A stretch of 64,000 nt of DNA from Empedobacter brevis NBRC 14943 = ATCC 43319 (GTDB lineage Bacteria > Bacteroidota > Bacteroidia > Flavobacteriales > Weeksellaceae). The stretch covers positions 124,001 to 188,000 of the forward strand of contig NZ_KB908292.1 in assembly GCF_000382425.1 (NCBI RefSeq). The letters run 5' to 3'. Made by a program: the position numbers and the translations under genes. Positions 55,244-61,740 of this stretch are shown here, piece after piece. A model generated the notes under the pieces. The model ran no database searches and was not told where the DNA came from. It saw only the letters and a program-made list of their open reading frames with translations. The number at the start of each line of letters is the position of its first letter. Position 1 is the first letter of the stretch.

Positions 55244-55288
55244 AAAAAAACCTATTCATCAAAGTTACAACTTTAATAAATAGGTCAA
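55244..55288 (-). promoter_or_regulatory. rpsU terminator overlapping the Xer gene promoter
   Basis: On the minus strand ACCTATT (55279-55285) pairs with AATAGGT (55250-55256), with an inner AAAGTT/AACTTT stem, then T7 directly before the Xer ATG. The same bases hold TTG (55286-55288), 18 bases, TAACTTTG (55260-55267): a full consensus promoter whose -7 box is inside the hairpin. Confidence 0.65.
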
Positions 55289-55324
55289 CAGAAATTAATT
55301 CTTTATATTGTTTAAAACAGCAAT

Positions 55325-55519
55325 TTATGCTTCTTCTTGAGCAACTAAAGCTTGTTTGTAGACTGCTCTACTCATTTTTTGTCTTTTCGTCACAGAAGGT
55401 TTTGTAAATTGTTGACGTGCTCTTAACTGACGTACAACACCTGTTTTATCAAATTTTCTTTTGTATTTTTTTAGAGCTCTTTCGATTGACTCTCCGTCTT
55501 TTACTGGTATAATCAACAT
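55325..55519 (-). CDS. rpsU: ribosomal protein S21
   Basis: The small, very basic S21 has 64 residues: MLIIPVKDGESIERALKKYKRKF, then a Lys/Arg/Gln-rich tail (VRQLRARQQF, VTKRQKMSRAVYKQALVAQ). I use the ATG at 55519. A longer in-frame start at 55549 would place its first codons on the -7 box of the gene's own promoter and adds no family sequence. A consensus promoter lies directly upstream. Confidence 0.97.
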   Translation of the reverse strand: MLIIPVKDGESIERALKKYKRKFDKTGVVRQLRARQQFTKPSVTKRQKMSRAVYKQALVAQEEA

Positions 55520-55546
55520 AATTTTATCTATTTCTTTTTGAGATGG

Positions 55547-55577
55547 CAAATATACAACTCTTTAGTAATTAAACAAA
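55547..55577 (-). promoter_or_regulatory. rpsU promoter
   Basis: On the minus strand TTTG (55574-55577), 19 bases, TATATTTG (55547-55554). Both halves match the Bacteroidota consensus; the leader is about 20 bases. Confidence 0.75.
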
Positions 55578-55587
55578 TCCTTTTGTA

Positions 55588-56730
55588 TTAATCTTTCAAA
55601 ATATTTCTACCAATGACTAGTTTTTGGATTTCCGTTGTACCTTCTCCTATCGTACATAATTTAGAATCGCGGTAGAATTTCTCAACAGGAAAATCTTTTG
55701 TATAACCGTAACCTCCAAATATTTGAACAGCTTCATTAGATATTTTAACACATGCTTCCGATGCATAATATTTTGCCATTGCACCCTCTGTGGTCATCGG
55801 TTTTTTATTATTTTTAAGATAAGATGCTTTACGAATTAACAATTCTGAAGCTTCAATTTCAGTAATCATTTCAGCTAATTTGAAATTAATCGCTTGAAAA
55901 TTTGCAATCGCTGTTCCAAATTGATGACGCTCTTGTGCATATTTTAGCGCTGCTTTATATGCTCCTTTTGCAATTCCTAATGATAATGCAGCAATAGAGA
56001 TACGTCCTCCATCTAAAATTTTAAGCGCTTGTTTGAAACCATCTCCTACATTTCCTAAACGATTGGCGTCAGAAACACGAACATTATCAAAAATTAATTC
56101 TGCTGTTTCCGAAGCTCTCATCCCTAATTTATTCTCTTTTTTACCTGACGTAAAACCAGGCGTTCCTTTTTCTATCACAAAAGCAGTTGCATTATTCTTT
56201 GCTCCTTTTTCTCCTGTTCTCGTCATTACGACTGCTACATCACCGGAAATTGCATGTGTAATAAAATTTTTCGCTCCATTTATCACCCATTCATCTCCGT
56301 CTTTTACTGCTGTTGTAGACATTCCTCCCGCATCTGAACCTGTATTGTGTTCTGTTAATCCCCAAGCACCAATCCATTCTGCTGTTGCTAATTTTGGTAA
56401 CCAACGTTGTTTTTGTTCTTCATTTCCGAATTCTAAAATATGGTTCGTACAAAGTGAATTATGTGCAGCTACAGATAACCCGATTGAAGGATCTACTTGA
56501 GAAATTTCATCAACAATCGATACGTATTCATCATAAGACAATCCACTTCCTCCATATTCTTCAGGAACAACAATTCCCATGAATCCCATTTTCCCTAATT
56601 CTTTGAATACTTCAACAGGAAAAGTTTGAGCTTCATCCCACTCCATAATATTTGGTTGAATATATTGCTTCGCAAAATCTCTGGCAGATTGTGCTATTAA
56701 CGATAAATTTTCGTTTTCTAAGAAATTCAT
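55588..56730 (-). CDS. acyl-CoA dehydrogenase
   Basis: The FAD enzyme introduces the 2,3 double bond into acyl-CoA. The 380 residues have the full family pattern: PEEYGGSGLSYDEYV, WGLTEHNTGSDAGGM (flavin contact), KNFITHA, LGMRASETAELIFDNVRV and EIFGGYGYTKDFPVEKFYRD-type C-terminal sequence. Glu363 in GEGTTEIQ is the likely catalytic base. It resembles short-chain or butyryl-CoA dehydrogenases; chain length is not determined. It is monocistronic, with a TACTTTTG element 30 bases upstream (56760-56767). Electron-transfer flavoprotein genes are not in the window. Confidence 0.95.
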   Translation of the reverse strand: MNFLENENLSLIAQSARDFAKQYIQPNIMEWDEAQTFPVEVFKELGKMGFMGIVVPEEYGGSGLSYDEYVSIVDEISQVDPSIGLSVAAHNSLCTNHILEFGNEEQKQRWLPKLATAEWIGAWGLTEHNTGSDAGGMSTTAVKDGDEWVINGAKNFITHAISGDVAVVMTRTGEKGAKNNATAFVIEKGTPGFTSGKKENKLGMRASETAELIFDNVRVSDANRLGNVGDGFKQALKILDGGRISIAALSLGIAKGAYKAALKYAQERHQFGTAIANFQAINFKLAEMITEIEASELLIRKASYLKNNKKPMTTEGAMAKYYASEACVKISNEAVQIFGGYGYTKDFPVEKFYRDSKLCTIGEGTTEIQKLVIGRNILKD

Positions 56731-56759
56731 TTTTTTGAGTTTTTATTATGACTTAACTC

Positions 56760-56767
56760 CAAAAGTA
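56760..56767 (-). promoter_or_regulatory. putative -7 element of the acyl-CoA dehydrogenase gene
   Basis: TACTTTTG on the minus strand is an exact TAnnTTTG match, about 30 bases before the ATG at 56730. The -33 region has TTTC in place of TTTG. Confidence 0.45.
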
Positions 56768-56872
56768 ATAAAATTCTATCAAGTGAAAAGTTTTTCTTTT
56801 ATGATTATTTTTATTCATTAAAAATAATTGACTATCAGCGGTTTTAAGTTAATAAAAACCTTAAAAAAAGCA

Positions 56873-56910
56873 AATGTTAAAAGTCATTTTCAAAAATGAT
56901 TTTTAACATT
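56873..56910. promoter_or_regulatory. 38-bp palindrome upstream of the OmpW-like gene (candidate operator)
   Basis: Two 18-base arms (56873-56890 and 56893-56910) are complementary except at one position, with a 2-base centre. It lies between two divergent genes, so it cannot terminate either. It covers the place where the -33 box of the OmpW-like gene should be, which suggests a binding site for a dimeric regulator. Confidence 0.55.
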
Positions 56911-56920
56911 TTAATTCGGA

Positions 56921-56928
56921 TAATTTTG
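56921..56928 (+). promoter_or_regulatory. -7 element of the OmpW-like gene
   Basis: TAATTTTG is an exact TAnnTTTG match, 36 bases before the ATG at 56965 and 10 bases after the palindrome. No TTTG is seen at the -33 spacing. Confidence 0.5.
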
Positions 56929-56964
56929 TCTGAATTTTGTTTCAGAAATAAAAAACAAACAGAT

Positions 56965-57609
56965 ATGAAAAAAGGACTTATACTATTAGGGGCAATCTTT
57001 ACATCAATTATTTCATTTGGTCAAGAAGCCGGTGAATTGCATATGCGCGTAAGAGCAACCGGTGTAGTTCCTATGGAGGATGCTAAAATTGAAGCAATAG
57101 GCGGAAATGTAGCTGTAACAAATAATCTTATTCCTGAAATTGACTTTACCTACTATATCACAAAAAATCTTGCTGCAGAATTAATTTTAGGAACATCTAA
57201 ACATGAAGTTGTTGCTGTAAACACTGCTTTAGGAAATTTAGATTTAGGAAGAGTGATGTTATTGCCTCCTACATTAAATGTTCAATACCATTTATATCCT
57301 ACTAAAAACTTCAAACCTTATGCCGGTGTCGGTATTAATTACACGATTTTTTATGATGAAGGAAAAGGTAAAGGTAGAAACGCTGCTGTTACAAGTGTAG
57401 ATTATAAAAACAACGTAGGTTTCGGGTTTCAATTAGGATTTGATTATAAACTCAACGATAAATTATATTGGAACGTTGACGTCAAAAAATTATATTTAAA
57501 CACAGATGTTACTGTTGGTGCTGCTTTAGACAAACAAGTTTATGTACCAGCTGATGTAGACCTTAATCCTTGGTTAATCAGTACGGGTATTGGTTTCAAA
57601 TTATTCTAA
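56965..57609 (+). CDS. OmpW-like outer-membrane protein
   Basis: I use the ATG at 56965 (MKKGLILLGAIFTSI), which gives a proper signal peptide (about 1-19, ending ISFGQ) and 214 residues. An upstream in-frame start lies before the promoter. Features of the OmpW eight-stranded barrel are MRVRATGVVPMEDA, PEIDFTYYITKNLAAELILGTSKHEV, LPPTLNVQYHLYPTKNFKPYAGVGINYTIF and a C-terminal aromatic strand ending GIGFKLF. OmpW barrels pass small hydrophobic molecules (family knowledge). The 38-bp palindrome upstream suggests regulated expression. Confidence 0.9.
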   Translation: MKKGLILLGAIFTSIISFGQEAGELHMRVRATGVVPMEDAKIEAIGGNVAVTNNLIPEIDFTYYITKNLAAELILGTSKHEVVAVNTALGNLDLGRVMLLPPTLNVQYHLYPTKNFKPYAGVGINYTIFYDEGKGKGRNAAVTSVDYKNNVGFGFQLGFDYKLNDKLYWNVDVKKLYLNTDVTVGAALDKQVYVPADVDLNPWLISTGIGFKLF

Positions 57610-57650
57610 TAATCGACCTTTTATATATATTATTATGATTTTTAAATCAA

Positions 57651-57682
57651 AAAAAGAGAAGCGCCTTTTGCTTCTCTTTTTA
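57651..57682. terminator. bidirectional terminator
   Basis: A 12-base stem (57651-57662 with 57670-57681), A/T flanks, between convergent genes. It overlaps the stop codon of the lipoprotein gene. Confidence 0.85.
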
Positions 57683-58207
57683 TTTAAATTGATTTATATG
57701 AAAATATTGTTCATAAACCGGATTTAACTCAGTCAAGCTTGTACACGGTGTTTGTCTTAGTTTTAGACGTTCAATTCCTACTGTATAATCACTTAAAATC
57801 TCCTCATAATTATTAACATAACCATATGCACCTATTTCAATTTTATTAAAATTTAAAATTTCAGGTTTTACAATTTGAATTTTATCAGTAAAAATATCTT
57901 CTTTTACATAAATAACATCTATCAAGTCGACACAATCGCCATCAAAACCTTCTGGGATCCTTCTTCCGAAAATTTGATCATCAATCATAAAAGATATTCC
58001 AAAGTAATATTGATCATTTTCATTAATAATATCAATTACAATTGCATTAATATTAGATCCATCAAATGAAATAATATCTCCAAACTTCAATTTTAAATTC
58101 GAATCATCAATCTTTCCATAATTTGTTTTATTCCTATTATTTTCTGTTGTGGAAAGATTACAACCGAAAAAAGAACACAACATAATGAAAACTCCAACAT
58201 ATTTCAT
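57680..58207 (-). CDS. hypothetical lipoprotein
   Basis: No family recognised. The 175 residues begin with a lipoprotein-like signal (MKYVGVFIMLCSFFGC, Cys16 as the lipid-bearing residue). The mature part is short, acidic and beta-rich, with one segment like an SH3/KOW strand pair (LKFGDIISFDGSNINAIVIDIINENDQYYFGISF). The C-terminus (IGAYGYVNNYEEILSDYTVGIERLKLRQTPCTSL) has a single further Cys. It lies 9 bases after the CDF transporter gene, so it is probably co-transcribed with it, but no functional link is visible. Confidence 0.6.
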   Translation of the reverse strand: MKYVGVFIMLCSFFGCNLSTTENNRNKTNYGKIDDSNLKLKFGDIISFDGSNINAIVIDIINENDQYYFGISFMIDDQIFGRRIPEGFDGDCVDLIDVIYVKEDIFTDKIQIVKPEILNFNKIEIGAYGYVNNYEEILSDYTVGIERLKLRQTPCTSLTELNPVYEQYFHINQFK

Positions 58208-58216
58208 AAAATAAAA

Positions 58217-59146
58217 TTATTCCTTTACTCGTTTATCTTCAATGTGATGACTTCGAAAATAATCTCTTACCGAAACAAACGTAGGCTCTATGTGTACCAA
58301 TACATCCTTTACTTGAGGCATTTCTGCTTGTACCGCGTCTTTCAAATCGTGACTGATTTTATGCCCTTCCACAACTGAAATAGACCCATCAACAATTGCA
58401 TGTAAATCCACATAGTAATTCATTCCGCTTTTACGGACGTTACATTTCTCTGTAGCCATAACACCTGGTACATGAGAAGCTATTTTTCTTATTTCTTCTA
58501 TTTCTTCTTCATACAACTGCTCATCCATAATTTCTCCTAGTGCAGGACGAAGAATTTTATAGGCATTGTATAAAATAAACGCTGATGCAAAAAGCGCAGC
58601 TACATCATCCGCAGCTTCCCAACCAGGTCCCATCACTAATGAAATTGAAATTCCAATAAATGCCATCAGAGAAGTAATCGCATCCGAACGATGATGCCAG
58701 GCATCTGCTTTTAAGGACGAACTATTGGTTTCGACACTTTTTCTCATTACATATTGAAAAGACAATTCTTTAAACAAAATAATCCCTCCTAAAACCAATA
58801 AGGTAAATGGTTTTGGTTGATGATGAGGCGTAATAATGTTCGTGATACTTTCTTTTGCGATAATAATTGCAGAGACAATTAAGAATGTCACAACCAAAAA
58901 TGTAATTAATGCTTCTGCTTTTCCATGTCCATAAGGATGATTTTCATCTGCTGGACGAGAAGAATATTTTAGTCCGAAAAAAACAAATATGGATGAAAAA
59001 ACATCAGCTGAAGATTCGATTGCATCGGCAATAAGTGCATATGAATTTCCAAAATAACCTGCTAAAAACTTAATTCCAGCCAAAGAAGCGTTTCCTATAA
59101 TACTAAAAATTGAAGCTTTAATTGCTTTTTCCGAATTATCATTCAT
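58217..59146 (-). CDS. cation diffusion facilitator family transporter
   Basis: The 309-residue inner-membrane protein exchanges protons for divalent metals such as Zn, Co or Fe. Six hydrophobic segments lie in residues 10-205. The metal-site Asp residues are in IADAIESSADV (TM2) and HHRSDAITS (TM5, HxxxD). RPADENHPYGHGKAE is the typical loop. The C-terminal cytoplasmic domain (about 210-300, HVPGVMATEKCNVRKSGMNYYVDLHAIVDG) is complete. Metal specificity cannot be settled here. A TACATTTG element lies in the loop of the upstream pruA terminator. Confidence 0.93.
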   Translation of the reverse strand: MNDNSEKAIKASIFSIIGNASLAGIKFLAGYFGNSYALIADAIESSADVFSSIFVFFGLKYSSRPADENHPYGHGKAEALITFLVVTFLIVSAIIIAKESITNIITPHHQPKPFTLLVLGGIILFKELSFQYVMRKSVETNSSSLKADAWHHRSDAITSLMAFIGISISLVMGPGWEAADDVAALFASAFILYNAYKILRPALGEIMDEQLYEEEIEEIRKIASHVPGVMATEKCNVRKSGMNYYVDLHAIVDGSISVVEGHKISHDLKDAVQAEMPQVKDVLVHIEPTFVSVRDYFRSHHIEDKRVKE

Positions 59147-59149
59147 TAC

Positions 59150-59184
59150 AAAAAAAAATAAGCCCTACAAATGTAAGGCTTATT
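59150..59184 (-). terminator. pruA terminator with an embedded -7 box for the CDF gene
   Basis: On the minus strand AATAAGCC (59177-59184) pairs with GGCTTATT (59157-59164) and nine T follow. The loop holds TACATTTG (59168-59175), an exact TAnnTTTG match, 21 bases before the CDF start. The -33 half is not evident. Confidence 0.75.
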
Positions 59185-59206
59185 CTAAATTTATATCTTG
59201 AAAAAT

Positions 59207-60835
59207 TTATTTTTCTAAGAATGGATATTTGTAATCTTTTGCAGGAACAAATGTTTCTTTGATTGTTTGAACAGATGTCCAACGTAACAAGTTCATTGCA
59301 GAACCTGCTTTGTCATTTGTACCAGAAGCTCGAGCTCCACCAAATGGTTGCTGCCCTACAACTGCACCTGTTGGTTTATCATTAATGTAGAAGTTTCCAC
59401 ATGCATTTTTCAATGCTTTAGAAGCGAATTCTACAGCAGCGCGATCTTTTGCAAAGATTGAACCTGTTAAAGCATACGCAGAAGTTTCATCAACTAATTT
59501 TAAAGTTGCTTCAAATTCATTTTCATCGTAAACATAAACAGATAAGACAGGTCCGAAGATTTCCTCTACCATTGATTCATATTTAGGATTTGTTGCTTTA
59601 ATAACTGTTGGTTGAACAAAATATCCAACTGAATCATCATATGTTCCTCCAATGACAACTTCAGCTTCTGAAGATGCATTTGCACGATCAATGTATGCTT
59701 TCGATTTTTCAAAAGAATTTTTATCAATAACCGCTGTCATAAAATTAGAGAAATCTTCCGGAGATCCTAATGTCACAGTTGCCAACATTTCTTTCATTTG
59801 TTTTTCAACTTCATTCCATAAATTAGATGGAATATAAGCACGAGAAGCCGCAGAACATTTTTGTCCTTGGTATTCGAATGCTCCACGAACTAATCCTACA
59901 GCAACTTCTGTTGGACAAGCTGATTTGTGAACCATTACGAAATCTTTTCCTCCTGTTTCACCTACGATACGTGGATAAGTTCTGTATTTATCGATGTTAT
60001 CACCGATTTGTTTCCATAATGTATTAAAAACTTTCGTAGAACCCGTAAAATGTAAACCTGCAAAATCAGGATGTTCTAAAACAGTTTTTGCCGTTTCTGC
60101 ACCACTTGTTAAAATCATATTGATTACACCATCTGGCAAACCTGCTTTTTTGAAAACTTCCATTGTTACTTTAGCAGCCAAAGTTTGTTTATCAGAAGGT
60201 TTCCAAACAACAACGTTCCCCATTAATGCCATACAAGATGGTAGGTTACCAGCAATTGCAGTAAAGTTAAATGGTGTAATGGCAAATGTAAATCCTTCTA
60301 ATGGACGATAATCTACACGATTCCAAATTCCCGGAGAAGAAATCGGCTGATCTGCATAAATTTCGGTCATGTATTGTACATTGAAACGCAAAAAGTCAAT
60401 CAACTCACAAGCTGAATCAATTTCTGCCTGCATTGCATTTTTAGATTGACCAATCATTGTCGCAGCGTTTAATTTCGCTCGGTAAGGTCCCGCAATTAAA
60501 TCAGCTGCTTTCAAGAAAATCGCGGCTCTGTCTTCCCATGGCATTGCTACCCAAGCTTCTTTTGCAGCCAAAGCTGTATCAATCGCTTTTTTCACATCTT
60601 CTTGTGTTCCTTCGTGAAAGTAACCCACAACTTTTTGATGATCATGCGGAGGACGAATTTCTTTCTTATTTCCACTGAAAATCTCTTCAGAACCAATGTA
60701 TTGAGGAACTTCAGTTACCTCATTAAACATTTTTTTGTATGCGTCTAATAATTGCGCACGCTCTGGCGAACCAGGAGCATATGATTTTACCTCTTCGTTA
60801 ACAGCTTGAGGAATTTGAGCAAATGATTTTGACAT
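59207..60835 (-). CDS. pruA: L-glutamate gamma-semialdehyde dehydrogenase (1-pyrroline-5-carboxylate dehydrogenase)
   Basis: PruA oxidises glutamate semialdehyde to glutamate, the second step of proline breakdown. The 542 residues match the stand-alone enzyme class (RocA/human ALDH4-like), without a proline dehydrogenase domain. Catalytic Glu293 is in VGETGGKDF and Cys327 in YQGQKCSAASR. AITPFNFTAIAGNLPS and HFTGSTKVF bind NAD; FGPVLSVYVY, TGSIFAKD and GQQPFGGARASGTNDKAGS are family motifs. A promoter lies upstream and a terminator downstream, so it is monocistronic. putA is not in the window. Confidence 0.96.
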   Translation of the reverse strand: MSKSFAQIPQAVNEEVKSYAPGSPERAQLLDAYKKMFNEVTEVPQYIGSEEIFSGNKKEIRPPHDHQKVVGYFHEGTQEDVKKAIDTALAAKEAWVAMPWEDRAAIFLKAADLIAGPYRAKLNAATMIGQSKNAMQAEIDSACELIDFLRFNVQYMTEIYADQPISSPGIWNRVDYRPLEGFTFAITPFNFTAIAGNLPSCMALMGNVVVWKPSDKQTLAAKVTMEVFKKAGLPDGVINMILTSGAETAKTVLEHPDFAGLHFTGSTKVFNTLWKQIGDNIDKYRTYPRIVGETGGKDFVMVHKSACPTEVAVGLVRGAFEYQGQKCSAASRAYIPSNLWNEVEKQMKEMLATVTLGSPEDFSNFMTAVIDKNSFEKSKAYIDRANASSEAEVVIGGTYDDSVGYFVQPTVIKATNPKYESMVEEIFGPVLSVYVYDENEFEATLKLVDETSAYALTGSIFAKDRAAVEFASKALKNACGNFYINDKPTGAVVGQQPFGGARASGTNDKAGSAMNLLRWTSVQTIKETFVPAKDYKYPFLEK

Positions 60836-60871
60836 CTTGATTATTTTGTTTGTTTATATTTTTCGAGTTTC

Positions 60872-60899
60872 AAAATTACAAAAAATAAATGAAAACAAT
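60872..60899 (-). promoter_or_regulatory. pruA promoter
   Basis: On the minus strand TTG (60897-60899), 17 bases, TAATTTTG (60872-60879), with about 36 bases to the ATG at 60835. Exact -7, short -33. Confidence 0.6.
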
Positions 60900-60958
60900 C
60901 TCAGTTCTAACAATTAGAAAAAGCTTCATTTATATCAGGTTATTGTAAAATAAATTAC

Positions 60959-61675
60959 CTAATTCTCAGGTTTTCCCTTTTTATCTTTTGTGTGTATCAC
61001 TTGTTTTTCAATATTCTCTAAATATTGAATTTGCATTTCCTGAATTTCTAAAAGCTTTTTGTTTTGATGCACCAACAGATGGTCTATTTTTTCACTGAGT
61101 AATTTAATTTCCAATTCTGCTTTCAGATTAATTTTATAATCATGTTCTGCTCGGTCTCTATCTTTGTCTTCCTGTCTATTTTGGCTCATCATGATAATAG
61201 GCGCTTGTATAGCTGCTAAACAGGATAAAATTAAATTGAGTAAAATAAAAGGATAAGGATCAAAACCTTTATTATGAAGCATCCAAAAATTAAGAAGCAT
61301 CCAAGCCACTAAAAAAACGAAGAATGAAATAATAAAAGTCCAGCTTCCCCCAAAAGAAGCTACTTTATCTGCAATCCTATCTCCGGCTGTCAAGGGTTTT
61401 ATAGCATCTTCTTTTATATTTTCAGAAAGAATAGAATTATTCCGAATCGCTTCCATTACATCTTGATCCAACTTTTCCATTTCTCCTTTTTCCTGCGAAA
61501 TTAAGCTGGCAAAAAATTGACGCCGGTATTTATTCAATTCCTGAATTGACACATAATCCTCCTCCGTAAAATTTGGATAATCCTGTTGAATCAATCTAAA
61601 AATCTCGTGCTGAATTTCTTTTCCTTTTACAGCCTCGTACGGATTGATTGTTTTCTGAGTAACAAAACATTTCAT
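60959..61675 (-). CDS. DUF1003 membrane protein
   Basis: The 238 residues carry the DUF1003 core: DRIADKVASFGGSWTFIISFFVFLVAW, a second transmembrane helix (PYPFILLNLILSCLAAIQAPIIMMSQNRQEDKDR) and a conserved basic stretch followed by a coiled coil (AELEIKLLSEKIDHLLVHQNKK ... EIQYLENIEKQ). The N-terminal 100 residues are cytosolic and include CFVTQKTINPYEAVKG. Function is unknown. It is followed by pruA 124 bases away, with no overlap. The hairpin upstream ends the preceding gene. Confidence 0.88.
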   Translation of the reverse strand: MKCFVTQKTINPYEAVKGKEIQHEIFRLIQQDYPNFTEEDYVSIQELNKYRRQFFASLISQEKGEMEKLDQDVMEAIRNNSILSENIKEDAIKPLTAGDRIADKVASFGGSWTFIISFFVFLVAWMLLNFWMLHNKGFDPYPFILLNLILSCLAAIQAPIIMMSQNRQEDKDRDRAEHDYKINLKAELEIKLLSEKIDHLLVHQNKKLLEIQEMQIQYLENIEKQVIHTKDKKGKPEN

Positions 61676-61701
61676 AAGTATCTGTTTAACTTAAAAGTTG
61701 T

Positions 61702-61740
61702 AACAAAAAACGCTCCTAAATTTAAGAGCGTTTTTTGTTA
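61702..61740 (-). terminator. terminator of the large right-edge gene
   Basis: A perfect 14-base stem (61702-61715 with 61726-61739) with T runs on both sides, overlapping the stop codon of the gene at 61738. The loop holds TAAATTTA (7 of 8 to TAnnTTTG). Confidence 0.85.

Noticed and set aside
56896-56964. Upstream start for the OmpW-like protein
   Set aside because: It begins before the -7 box and would bury the signal peptide.
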